A stretch of DNA of 64,000 nt from Thermoplasmata archaeon (GTDB taxonomy: Archaea > Thermoplasmatota > Thermoplasmata > Lutacidiplasmatales > UBA184): positions 1-64,000 of the forward strand of contig JAKIVS010000007.1 in the NCBI GenBank assembly GCA_022750435.1. The letters run 5' to 3'. This document shows, in pieces, positions 9,948 through 18,835 of this stretch. Below the pieces are notes generated by a model. It ran no database searches and was not told the origin of the DNA. It saw nothing but the letters and a program-made list of their open reading frames with translations. The first letter of the stretch is position 1. Every line of letters begins with the position of its first letter. The position numbers and the translations under genes were made by a program.

Positions 9948-10658
9948 ATGAGTCCGGCCACGCCCATCTCCTCCTCGCCGAGCCCGCCGACCACTTCCGC
10001 TCGACCCACGGCGTTCATCGTCGGGGCATTCGTCCTCGCCTCGGTCATCGGCGGCACGGTCCTCTACATCGGACTCACCAGCGGGTTCCCGGGAACGATC
10101 CCCGGCTCCCACATCGGCTCGGGGATCACCGCGCCGCCGAACCCGGCCTCATGTCAGGGGAGGGACCGACTCGGAAACGACACCTTCGCCTTCGTCGCGG
10201 GAGGCGGCGGCGGCTTCTGGTTCAATGGCACCCATCCCGGCCCATGCGTAGCGGTCGTCGTGGGAAGTCAGATCACGGTCGACTTCTCCGTCGCCGCCGA
10301 CGCGGGCCAGAACCACTCGTGGGTTCTCGTCAACGCCTCGAACGCCTCCAGCGCCCTGTCCACGCCGGCGTTCCCCGGGGCCGGGCTCACCGGCGTCGCC
10401 CGGTTCATGGGGATTGCGCCGGGGAGTTCGCTCGTGTTCCACTTCAACGCGACGGCGGTCGGCTCCTACCAGTACATCTGCGAAATGACCGGTCACTACA
10501 GTCAGGGGATGTGGGGTTGGTTCAACGTCACCAGCACCCCCGCGAGTTCCGCGGCCGCCACCCACGCTCCGGCTTCGACGACCGGGGCCCTCGGTCTTGG
10601 CGGGACCGCCTTCGGGCTCGCTCGCCGTGGCGGAGAAGGTCGTACTCCGGGGGAATAA
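9948..10658 (+). CDS. membrane-anchored cupredoxin (sulfocyanin-like blue copper protein)
   Basis: N-terminal TM, then NHSWVLVN...GSYQYICEMTGHYSQGMWGWFNVT: His...Cys-x4-His-x4-Met type I copper ligand pattern resembling sulfocyanin. Confidence 0.82.
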   Translation: MSPATPISSSPSPPTTSARPTAFIVGAFVLASVIGGTVLYIGLTSGFPGTIPGSHIGSGITAPPNPASCQGRDRLGNDTFAFVAGGGGGFWFNGTHPGPCVAVVVGSQITVDFSVAADAGQNHSWVLVNASNASSALSTPAFPGAGLTGVARFMGIAPGSSLVFHFNATAVGSYQYICEMTGHYSQGMWGWFNVTSTPASSAAATHAPASTTGALGLGGTAFGLARRGGEGRTPGE

Positions 10659-10688
10659 ACCCCCGCGACGGTCGACCGGAGGATCCCC

Positions 10689-10796
10689 ATGTCGATGAGC
10701 GTCGATGAGAATCCGAATATCGGCTGGATCGCCGGCGGCGCCATCGTCCTCGCGGTCCTCGCCGGAGCCGCCTCGCTCTGGCTCTACTACCACTGA
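10689..10796 (+). CDS. 35-aa single-TM miniprotein
   Basis: MSMSVDENPNIGWIAGGAIVLAVLAGAASLWLYYH*, immediately downstream and co-directional with the cupredoxin; below the ORF-track length cutoff. Confidence 0.5.
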   Translation: MSMSVDENPNIGWIAGGAIVLAVLAGAASLWLYYH

Positions 10797-10806
10797 ACCG
10801 GCTGCG

Positions 10807-11331
10807 TCAGGGCCGCCGGTAGAGGTAGACCCGGGTCTCCCGGTCGAACCATTCCGGCTCCCATCCCGGCACGGGGTGCCAGTGGCTGACGACGCGGGCG
10901 CCCGGGCGCAGCTGTGCCTCGAAAATCGGACGCAACCGCTCCATCGCCCCGGGCCAGAGGAAGACGGTGACGACCGTGGCGTCCCGGAAATTGAGGTCGA
11001 ACAGGTTCCCCCACTCGATCTGGACCCGGTCCTTCGGGCCGCCGAACCGGCGGCGCAGTCGTAGGATCGCCACGCGCAGCGGCTCCACCTCGACGCCGAC
11101 GACGCGCGCCCCTCGTTCCCGGGCGGCCCGGAACACGATGGCGCCGGTCCCGGCGCCGAGGTCGAAGAGGAGGTCGTTCGGACCAACTTCGGCCTTCTCC
11201 AGCATGGTCGTGACGACGCGCCGCGGCGCCGGTTGGTACCCCGCCCCGAACGCGAACGACGCGAACACGAAGTAGACGAGCGCGACGGCGAGGATCCCGA
11301 ACGCGCCCGCGATCAGGAGGAGGAGGCTCAT
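10807..11331 (-). CDS. SAM-dependent class I methyltransferase with N-terminal TM helix
   Basis: [86 protein letters not shown]. Confidence 0.85.
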   Translation of the reverse strand: MSLLLLIAGAFGILAVALVYFVFASFAFGAGYQPAPRRVVTTMLEKAEVGPNDLLFDLGAGTGAIVFRAARERGARVVGVEVEPLRVAILRLRRRFGGPKDRVQIEWGNLFDLNFRDATVVTVFLWPGAMERLRPIFEAQLRPGARVVSHWHPVPGWEPEWFDRETRVYLYRRP

Positions 11332-12311
11332 GGGCGGCGCCGGCGGGCCTTCGGCGCGTGCTGGCGCTCAAAGATCCCGTCCGCCGCTGTCCGAGGGTCC
11401 GTCCTTCGGGCCGCCACGTCGTCGAGCCAGTGGCTCCGTGAGGCCTCGCTGAGTTCCTCCCGCGCCGACTCGGTGTACCGCTCCCGGACGAGCTCCACGA
11501 GTTCCGTCGCGAGTCTCGTTCGTTCGGCCGCCGCGCGTCGTTTCGGGTCGGCGTCGAGGAACTTCTCGTGCGCGGCGATCGCGGTCCAGAGTTCCGAGAT
11601 GCCGGTCCCGTCCCGCGCGCTCGCGACGACCACGGCCGGCCGCCAGCCGTCCCGCGGGGCGCCCAGCCCCACGAGCTCGGAGAGGTCCCGGGCCGCCAGG
11701 TCGGCGCCGGCCAGGTCCGCCTTGTTCACGCAGAAGACGTCGGCGATCTCGAACAGGCCGGCTTTGAGCGTCTGCACCTCGTCGCCGAGGTGAGGCACGA
11801 GCACGACAACGCTCGTCGACGCGATGTCCCGGATCTCGATGTCCACCTGGCCGCTCCCGACGGTCTCGACCAGGATGACGGAGAAGCCGGCGGCGTCCAG
11901 GAGGCGGACGACTTCCCGTGTGGCGGCGGAGACGCCGCCCGCCCGACCGCGGCTGGCCATCGACCGGATGAAGACGCCCGCATCCCCCGGGTCTCGCTCG
12001 AGACGGATCCGGTCGCCAAGCACCGAACCACCCGAGAACGGGCTCGACGGGTCGACGGCCACGACGGCGACCGTCGTGCCGAGTTTGCGAAGATGGGCGA
12101 GGAGCGCGTTGACGACGCTGGACTTCCCAACGCCGAGGGGTCCCGCGAGACCGATGACGTGGGCTCGACCCGTCTTGGGGTAGAGCGCGCGGAGTACGGG
12201 AAGCACCGCCGGGTCGTGGTTCTCCACCTGCGTCATCAGGCGCGCCAGGGCGCGCCGGTCTCCCGAAAGGAGCGCCCGCGCGGCGGCGGGCAGACGAGCG
12301 CCGCCGGTCAT
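11328..12311 (-). CDS. meaB: methylmalonyl-CoA mutase-associated GTPase MeaB
   Basis: [103 protein letters not shown]; diagnostic MeaB/ArgK motifs. Confidence 0.96.
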   Translation of the reverse strand: MTGGARLPAAARALLSGDRRALARLMTQVENHDPAVLPVLRALYPKTGRAHVIGLAGPLGVGKSSVVNALLAHLRKLGTTVAVVAVDPSSPFSGGSVLGDRIRLERDPGDAGVFIRSMASRGRAGGVSAATREVVRLLDAAGFSVILVETVGSGQVDIEIRDIASTSVVVLVPHLGDEVQTLKAGLFEIADVFCVNKADLAGADLAARDLSELVGLGAPRDGWRPAVVVASARDGTGISELWTAIAAHEKFLDADPKRRAAAERTRLATELVELVRERYTESAREELSEASRSHWLDDVAARRTDPRTAADGIFERQHAPKARRRRP

Positions 12312-12733
12312 GCGGGGCGTCGGGCGATCCCTCGGGCGGTTCGGACAATCTCCTCGAGGGTGGTCCCGGGCCCGAACACGGCCTTGATGCCGATTCGGCG
12401 GAGCTTCTTCGCGTCGTCGTCGGGGATGATCCCGCCGGCGAACACCGGCACGTCGCGGACTTTGCGGGCCTGGAGGAGTTTGAGGACCCGCGGGAAGAGG
12501 GCCATGTGGGCGCCGGAGAGGCAGGAGAGACCGATCAGGTCGACATCCTCCTCAATGGCGGACTCGACGATCTCCTCCGGCGTCTGGCGGAGCCCCGCGT
12601 AGATCACTTCCATCCCCGCGTCGCGGAGCGCCCGCGCGACGACCTTCGCGCCGCGGTCGTGGCCGTCAAGTCCGGGTTTCGCGATGAGGACCCGGATCGG
12701 GGGCGGAGTCGCGGCCTTCGGCATCGGAGTCAA
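12308..12733 (-). CDS. mcmA2: methylmalonyl-CoA mutase small (cobalamin-binding) subunit
   Basis: [77 protein letters not shown]; DxHxxG...SxL...GG B12 fold motifs. Confidence 0.96.
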   Translation of the reverse strand: MTPMPKAATPPPIRVLIAKPGLDGHDRGAKVVARALRDAGMEVIYAGLRQTPEEIVESAIEEDVDLIGLSCLSGAHMALFPRVLKLLQARKVRDVPVFAGGIIPDDDAKKLRRIGIKAVFGPGTTLEEIVRTARGIARRPA

Positions 12734-12772
12734 CGAGAAGGGCCGGCGGGAAAAGGATTCCTCCGCACTCCG

Positions 12773-13672
12773 TCAGAGGAGCGACAGAAGGTCGAGGATG
12801 ACATTGCCCACGAGGACGCCCAGGACCGCCCCGGCTGCGAGCAGGACGATGAACGGAATCTGGGGCGTCACCCACACCGCCTGGACCCCCTTCGCCCGGA
12901 GCTCGTCGCGGAGTCGCTCGCGCTCGTGCTGGTCGTCCTCGCTGGTTTCGGCGTCGTCGCGACGGAACGTCGGGTCGGCGACCCAGACATACCGATGGGG
13001 GAGGAGTTCCACGTCGAGAGGGTACCCCGTGAACGTCCGCAACCCGTTCCAGTCGCGGTGACGAGCGTTCCGGACCAGGAGGGCGAGGGGGACGACGATG
13101 GCAACGAACGCGCCGTTCATCAGAACCGTCAGGGCGAACGGGTAGAGCGCGAGGATCCCCAGCGCCACCCCATGCGGGGCGAGCCACGGGCTCGCGTCAA
13201 TCGGAACGGCGACCGCGGCGACCATCAGCGCCTTCGCGTCGGCTCCCCCGTAGAGGAGCCCCGACTCGAACAACCCCCGAGCGAGGAGAACGCTGACGTA
13301 GACGGCCACGGCGACCGCCGGGACTCCGGAGGGGCCAATCCCGGAGCGGAGGCCGACCAGAACGAGCGCCACGCCGACGGCGGCGTACGCTCCGATTTCG
13401 ACGTAGCCGGCGAGGGACGGGTTGTTCCCAAACACCACGTCGTCCCACGGCAGGAGATGTTGCACGGCGAACGCTACGACGACGAGCCAGACCGCGACCG
13501 GGAGGACGCCGCCCGGAGAGACGACGACAGCTTCCAGCGCACCCCCGAGCAGCGCGATCGCGAGCCACAGGCGGTCGTCGACCTCGCGGGTCCGCCAATC
13601 CACGATGGCGGCCACGACGAATCCGGCGAGCAGAACGACCGTTGCACCGACGGAGACGTCGACGAACTGCAT
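12773..13672 (-). CDS. A24-family prepilin/preflagellin peptidase
   Basis: MQFVDVSVGATVVLLAGFVVAAIVDWRTREVDDRLWLAIALLGGALEAVVVSPG...LLYGGADAKALMVAAVAVPIDASPWL; D-W-R-TREVDD and GGADAK catalytic Asp motifs. Confidence 0.88.
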   Translation of the reverse strand: MQFVDVSVGATVVLLAGFVVAAIVDWRTREVDDRLWLAIALLGGALEAVVVSPGGVLPVAVWLVVVAFAVQHLLPWDDVVFGNNPSLAGYVEIGAYAAVGVALVLVGLRSGIGPSGVPAVAVAVYVSVLLARGLFESGLLYGGADAKALMVAAVAVPIDASPWLAPHGVALGILALYPFALTVLMNGAFVAIVVPLALLVRNARHRDWNGLRTFTGYPLDVELLPHRYVWVADPTFRRDDAETSEDDQHERERLRDELRAKGVQAVWVTPQIPFIVLLAAGAVLGVLVGNVILDLLSLL

Positions 13673-13752
13673 CGGGCCGCCGGTGGACGATTGAGCGTGG
13701 CGCTACCTATTTAAACCGAGTGAAACTGCGGCGCTCGCACCGTCGAGGACCC

Positions 13753-14130
13753 ATGGTCGAATTCAAGCTCGTCATCTCCGACCAGGCGAAGTCGTTCGCC
13801 CGGACCGTCGGGGACCCCCAATCCGCCGGCTTCCTCGGGAAGCGCATCGGGGAGTCGATCGGTGGCGAGTTGATCGGGCTCGCCGGCTACACGTTCACGA
13901 TCCGCGGCGGGACCGACAAGAGCGGCTTCCCGCTCCGCCCCGACCTGCCGGGGGCTCGCCAGACGCGCGTCTACGTCAGCGAGGGATTCGGATTCCACGC
14001 CCCGCGGCGGGGGATGCGCAAGCGGCGAACGTTCCGCGGCAACGCGATCAGCGAGGACACCGTCCAGGTCAACCTCGTCGTCGAGCAGAAGGGGCCGAAG
14101 CCGCTCCCGGAGCTGCTCGGCGCGTCATGA
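13753..14130 (+). CDS. rps6e: 30S ribosomal protein eS6
   Basis: MVEFKLVISDQAKSFARTV...GESIGGELIGLAGYTFTIRGGTDKSGFPLRPDLPGARQTRVYVSEGFGFHAPRRGMRKRRTFRGNAISEDTVQVN. Confidence 0.97.
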   Translation: MVEFKLVISDQAKSFARTVGDPQSAGFLGKRIGESIGGELIGLAGYTFTIRGGTDKSGFPLRPDLPGARQTRVYVSEGFGFHAPRRGMRKRRTFRGNAISEDTVQVNLVVEQKGPKPLPELLGAS

Positions 14131-15362
14131 AGGCCCCGAAGCAACCCGAGGTCAACATCGGCCTAGTCGGCCACGTCGACCACGGCAAGACCACGCTCAC
14201 GCAGGCGCTCACCGGCGAGTGGACCGACCGGCACTCCGAGGAGTTGCGCCGGGGAATTTCGATCAAGCTCGGCTACGCCGACGCGGCGTTCTACCTGTGC
14301 CCGACCTGCCCGTATCCGACCAATTACTCCACCGACCCGAAGTGCCCGAACGACGGCTCGAAGGGCAAGTTCCTCCGGGCCGTCTCGTTCGTCGACGCTC
14401 CGGGGCACGAGACGCTCATGGCGACGATGCTGAGCGGCGCCGCGATCATGGACGGGGCGCTCCTGCTCGTCGCCGGGAACGAGCACGTCCCCCAGCCGCA
14501 GACGCGCGAGCACCTCTACGCGCTCGACATCATCGGCGTGCGCAAGGTCGTCGTCGTCCAGAACAAGATCGACCTGCTCACCAACGAGCAGGCGACCGCG
14601 AACTACGAAGAGATCCGCACGTTCCTGAAGGGGTCGCCGATCGAGGGAGCCCCGGTGGTGCCTCTTTCCGCCAACCACCGCGTCAACATCGACACCCTCA
14701 TCGCGACCATCGAGAAGACCATCCCCACCCCGCCGCGGGACACCACCAAGCCGCCGCTGATGTACGTGGCCCGGTCGTTCGACGTCAACCGCCCCGGGAC
14801 CCGGGCGAAGGAACTCCGCGGCGCCGTGTTGGGCGGCTCGCTCGTCCAGGGCCACCTCAAGATTGGCGATGACATCGAGATCCGGCCGGGAGGTGCGGGC
14901 CTCCTCGAGGGCCGGGCCGATGCGCTTCGCACGAAGATCACGAGCCTGGTATCGGGGGGAATCGAGCTCGACGCGCTCAAGCCGGGCGGCCTCGCCGCCA
15001 TCGGAACCAGCCTCGACCCAGCCCTCGCGAAGGGCGACGGGCTCACGGGCCGATTGGTCGGGACTCCGGGCACGCTTCCTCCCGTCACCCAGAAGATCCG
15101 CCTGAAGGTCACCCTCCTCGATCGGGTCCTGGGCGCCGTCCGCGAGACCAAGGTGGAGAAGATCCGGTCGAGCGAGCTCCTCGGCGTCACGGTCGGGACG
15201 ACGATCTCGGCGGGCAAGGTGACGAGCGCCCGCGGCGACGAGGTCGAGCTGACGCTCAGCCGCTCGGTGACGGTGTTTCCGGGAAGCCGGGTCGCGATCT
15301 CTCGCAAACTGAATGCCTGGCGGCTGATTGGCTACGGGATCGTGGAAGGAGGCTCGAAGTGA
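14127..15362 (+). CDS. eif2g: translation initiation factor aIF2 subunit gamma
   Basis: 411 aa; PEVNIGLVGHVDHGKTTLTQALTGEWTDRHSEELRRGISIKLGYADAAFYLCPTCPYP...FVDAPGHETLMATMLSGAAIMDGALLLVAGNE. Confidence 0.98.
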   Translation: MKAPKQPEVNIGLVGHVDHGKTTLTQALTGEWTDRHSEELRRGISIKLGYADAAFYLCPTCPYPTNYSTDPKCPNDGSKGKFLRAVSFVDAPGHETLMATMLSGAAIMDGALLLVAGNEHVPQPQTREHLYALDIIGVRKVVVVQNKIDLLTNEQATANYEEIRTFLKGSPIEGAPVVPLSANHRVNIDTLIATIEKTIPTPPRDTTKPPLMYVARSFDVNRPGTRAKELRGAVLGGSLVQGHLKIGDDIEIRPGGAGLLEGRADALRTKITSLVSGGIELDALKPGGLAAIGTSLDPALAKGDGLTGRLVGTPGTLPPVTQKIRLKVTLLDRVLGAVRETKVEKIRSSELLGVTVGTTISAGKVTSARGDEVELTLSRSVTVFPGSRVAISRKLNAWRLIGYGIVEGGSK

Positions 15363-15541
15363 AGCCGGACCTGATGGAGATCCTCTGCTGCCCGGTCTGC
15401 AAGGGCGACCTGACGCTCACCTCCACGAAGACGGAAGGGACCGAGATCCTCCAGGGGAACTTGCGCTGTGCGAAGTGCGCGCTCGATTTCCCGATCGACG
15501 ACGGCATCCCCAACCTCCTGCCGCCGGAAGACCGCGACTAA
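15359..15541 (+). CDS. Trm112-like zinc-binding protein
   Basis: 60 aa; MKPDLMEILCCPVCKGDLTLTSTKTEGTEILQGNLRCAKCALDFPIDDGIPNLLPPE; overlaps aIF2-gamma stop (operon). Confidence 0.93.
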   Translation: MKPDLMEILCCPVCKGDLTLTSTKTEGTEILQGNLRCAKCALDFPIDDGIPNLLPPEDRD

Positions 15542-15576
15542 GTCCCCGTCGCCCGTGGGGGGGCCGTACGCCCTCC

Positions 15577-16008
15577 CTACGGGTGGCCGAAGTAGTACCC
15601 GAACAGGAGGAGAAACAGCAGCGCGCACGCGGCCAGCGACGGGATCATCCATGCCGCGACGCCTCGGGAACGGCTCTCGACCGAGCTGCCAATCGTGACC
15701 ACGGGAATCGAGAATGTGAGCCAGTAGCCGCTCAGCACCACGTGGTACAAGGCCACGGAGGTCCGGTTGCCCGACGGGTCGTGCGAGGCGAGGGCGACCA
15801 CCAGAACGACGCCAAAGGCGAGGAACGCGAGGTCGATCCCGGCCGCCTCGAAGAACCCCTCGAGAATCCTCTTGCGGCCGGGGTACTGCTCGTGCACCCA
15901 CCACAGGAGGAGCACGAAGAGCCCTAGAAGTCCGACGAGGACGTAGAACGCCGGGACGTTGAGGTTCACCGGATACGGGCCGGTGCCGGGCGAGGGGGGC
16001 CAACCCAT
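15577..16008 (-). CDS. hypothetical membrane protein (about 4 TM)
   Basis: 143 aa with hydrophobic segments (VPAFYVLVGLLGLFVLLLWWV, IDLAFLAFGVVLVVALA, VVLSGYWLTFSIPVV, IPSLAACALLFLLLFGYYF). Confidence 0.75.
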   Translation of the reverse strand: MGWPPSPGTGPYPVNLNVPAFYVLVGLLGLFVLLLWWVHEQYPGRKRILEGFFEAAGIDLAFLAFGVVLVVALASHDPSGNRTSVALYHVVLSGYWLTFSIPVVTIGSSVESRSRGVAAWMIPSLAACALLFLLLFGYYFGHP

Positions 16009-16017
16009 GGCTGTCTC

Positions 16018-16647
16018 CTACGGGGCGAGGAGGACGGCGCGGCACGGCCCCCCGTCCCCGCCTACGACGCGCAGCGGCAGGCACCGGAGCTCGTACGGCC
16101 CCGGCGCGACGTCGGCCAACTGCAATCCTTCGAGGATCACCACGCCCGCCCCGAGCAGCTCATGGTGCAACGGAAACCGCCCAGCGGGGTCGTGCTCGAT
16201 GCTCAAGGAGTCGATCCCGACCAGCCGGACGCCTCGCGCGACGAGGGGCGCTCCGGCCTCGGGGGCGACTGCCACGTAGTCCGGGAAGAATCGCGTGGCG
16301 TGGGTCCACCGGGCCGAGTTCGTGGTCCGGAACAGGACCCGGTCGGTTCCCCGGGGAATCTGCGCGACCTCCGCTGGCCCGACCGAGCGAGCCGGTGCGG
16401 GCACGTCGACGACGGTGCATGGGCCATTCAACGTCGTGAGGTCGAAGGCGTCGGCGCCGGCACCCTCCGGGAGGAAGTGAAGGGGCGGGTCGAGGTGGGT
16501 GCCCGCGTGTGACCCGAACGTCCAGCGGGAGAGGTTGTACGGGTCTCCCCGGTCGATCCGTTGCACGGGCTCGACCGTCACCGGAGGGTCGCCCGGAAAC
16601 GCCGGCATCGCCGGATGCACCGGCATCGAAATGTCGATCGTCCGCAT
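16018..16647 (-). CDS. kynurenine formamidase-like cyclase family protein
   Basis: MRTIDISMPVHPAMPAFPGDPPVTVEPVQRIDRGDPYNLSRWTFGSHAGTHLDPPLHFLPEG; HxGTHxDxPxHF metal-binding motif. Confidence 0.92.
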   Translation of the reverse strand: MRTIDISMPVHPAMPAFPGDPPVTVEPVQRIDRGDPYNLSRWTFGSHAGTHLDPPLHFLPEGAGADAFDLTTLNGPCTVVDVPAPARSVGPAEVAQIPRGTDRVLFRTTNSARWTHATRFFPDYVAVAPEAGAPLVARGVRLVGIDSLSIEHDPAGRFPLHHELLGAGVVILEGLQLADVAPGPYELRCLPLRVVGGDGGPCRAVLLAP

Positions 16648-16727
16648 GCGCGCCGGGACCGCTCCGCGGCCCCGTTCTCGACGTCCGGGCGGTCTCGGGT
16701 TAATATCTTCGGTCGCATCGGCCGTCG

Positions 16728-17435
16728 ATGATCTCCCTCTCGTTCTCCGTTCCGGCCCTCGTGATCGCCTTCGTCATCACGGTGACCGAGATGACCGAGG
16801 TCGTCGCCCTCGTCTTCGCGCTGTCCGCGGAAGCCGGTCGGATCCGCACCGGGGCCCTCGGTGCCATCGCGGGGACGGGTACGATCGCTGCCGTGGCCCT
16901 GGTCTCCGGAGCCGCTCTTGAGGCGGTCCCCCACGCCGACCTCCTCGGCGTTTCCGCGATCGTCCTCTTCGCGTTCGGGGTCTTCCTATTCCGAAGCACG
17001 CTGCGGAGCTATCGCCGAGCTGCGCGCCCGTCCACGGCCCCGGCGCCATCGACCCAGCACGCCGCGCACTTCGCGGGCGGTTTCACCGTCGGGGCGATCG
17101 AAGCGACCGAGGCCGTCATCGTCCTCCTGGCACTCGCGGCCGGCGGCGCGGGGACCTCCGCGCTCGTCGGAGCGCTCGCGGGCGGAGCTGTCCTGATCGT
17201 CGCGGCGGCGATCGTCCACGAGAGGATCCGAAAGATCAAGGTCCCGACCCTGAAGTTGGGCGGCACCTCCCTCCTGTTCTCGTTCGGCGTCTTCTGGGGC
17301 GGGGAGGCCCTCGGGTTCAGTTGGCCCGGGTCCGACTTGATCTTGATCCCGATGTTCTTCGTCGCTCTCGTCCTCGTGCGGGGGGCGGTCGCCCTCCGCC
17401 TCTCGTACGACCGACCGGTCCAGCCGAAGGGTTAA
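16728..17435 (+). CDS. GDT1-like / COG4280-like integral membrane transporter candidate
   Basis: Polytopic; two internally repeated acidic motifs VITVTEMTEVVALVFAL and VGAIEATEAVIVLLAL. Confidence 0.7.
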   Translation: MISLSFSVPALVIAFVITVTEMTEVVALVFALSAEAGRIRTGALGAIAGTGTIAAVALVSGAALEAVPHADLLGVSAIVLFAFGVFLFRSTLRSYRRAARPSTAPAPSTQHAAHFAGGFTVGAIEATEAVIVLLALAAGGAGTSALVGALAGGAVLIVAAAIVHERIRKIKVPTLKLGGTSLLFSFGVFWGGEALGFSWPGSDLILIPMFFVALVLVRGAVALRLSYDRPVQPKG

Positions 17436-17460
17436 GCGGGCCAACGGCCCCGAGGAATCG

Positions 17461-18795
17461 ATGCCCCGGCGCCGGCGTCCGGATCCGGAAGACGAGCCGG
17501 AGGAGACCGAGACCACCGTCGAGGACGTGGAACCGTCCGGTCCCCCCCGGGTGCGTAGGTCGACGACGACGCGCGCCCCGCCGAAGGCGTGGTCGATCGA
17601 TGGGGAGACGGCGGACCCTTCGGAGGAGGAGGCCGACGACGACAGTCCGGGATGGTTTCACCGCTCGCGGCGGCCCGTGTTCTTCCGGGCGCGGGATGCC
17701 TGGTGGTTCGAGCCGCTCGTTGCCCTGATGGTCATCATCGTGCTCCTCGCAGGGCTGTTCGCCTACACCCAGAACTGGCCCCCGCTCTACGTGGTCGAAT
17801 CCTCCAGCATGCAGCACGGCACCAACGACAACGTCGGCCTCATCAACACGGGCGACCTCGTGTTGGCCCAGCAGGTCCCGACCACCTCCATCACGCCGTA
17901 CGTCGTCGGCCTGCAAACCGGCTACAAGACGTACGGCGAGTACGGCGACGTCCTCCTGTACCACGCCAACGGCGTGCTCGGGCCCGCCCCGATCGTCCAC
18001 CGGTCGCTCGCCTACCTCGTGCACAACCCCAACGGGTCGTACGACATTCCCGACCTCGCCGGACTGCCCTGCGGGCACGCCAGCGACCGAGTGTACTACG
18101 TCGACACGCCGACCGGATGCGGCACGACGGACCTGCGGGGCAACTTCACGCTCTTCGGCATCGGCTGGCAGTCGGTGACCGTCAACGTGACGTTCGCCGA
18201 CCTCGGCGACCACTCCGGATTCCTCACGATGGGGGACAACAACATCAACTCCGGCACGGCGACGGGCGAGGAAGACCAGCCCGGCCTCTCCACCCTCGTG
18301 GAGCCCGGCTGGATCGTCGGGGTCGCCCGCGGCATGGTGCCGTGGGTCGGTTCCCTCAAGCTGCTCCTGAGCGGCGACGCCAACGAGGTGCCATCGCAGT
18401 CCTGGCAATTCCTCGGCATCTCCATCATCGCCCTGTTCGGCATCGGCGCCCTCATCCACTACGGTCTCCGGGCGGAGGGCGTGGAGGACGACCGGCGACG
18501 GGCGCTCGAGGAGGAGGAGGCCGCGGAGGAACGGTCCCACCCCTCCCGATGGGGGGCGCTCCGAGGCTGGATCTCTCGCGCCGACGAGTCGGAGGAGCCC
18601 GACGAGGAAGCGGAGTCGGCGGAGGATCGGTTGCCCCCGCGTCGACCGCGGAAGCCGGCCCACACGCTCTCGGGCGGGGGCCGGCCCCGACCGTCGGTTC
18701 GGCGCGGAGATGCCCACCGTGCCCCCAAGCGGGCCAAGCGGAGCTCCCGATCCTCGAAGGACGACGACGAGGACGACGACTCCTCGGGCCTCTGA
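17461..18795 (+). CDS. signal peptidase I (S26B, archaeal) with charged N- and C-terminal extensions
   Basis: PLYVVESSSMQHGTNDNVGLINTGDLVLAQQVP...PIVHRSLAYLV...FLTMGDNNINSG...LVEPGWIVGVARGMVPWVG; S-M and H-R boxes plus GDNN box. Confidence 0.85.
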   Translation: MPRRRRPDPEDEPEETETTVEDVEPSGPPRVRRSTTTRAPPKAWSIDGETADPSEEEADDDSPGWFHRSRRPVFFRARDAWWFEPLVALMVIIVLLAGLFAYTQNWPPLYVVESSSMQHGTNDNVGLINTGDLVLAQQVPTTSITPYVVGLQTGYKTYGEYGDVLLYHANGVLGPAPIVHRSLAYLVHNPNGSYDIPDLAGLPCGHASDRVYYVDTPTGCGTTDLRGNFTLFGIGWQSVTVNVTFADLGDHSGFLTMGDNNINSGTATGEEDQPGLSTLVEPGWIVGVARGMVPWVGSLKLLLSGDANEVPSQSWQFLGISIIALFGIGALIHYGLRAEGVEDDRRRALEEEEAAEERSHPSRWGALRGWISRADESEEPDEEAESAEDRLPPRRPRKPAHTLSGGGRPRPSVRRGDAHRAPKRAKRSSRSSKDDDEDDDSSGL

Positions 18796-18835
18796 GGCGG
18801 TCGGCCCGACCTCTTGGCCGAGCCGTCGCTCCGGC

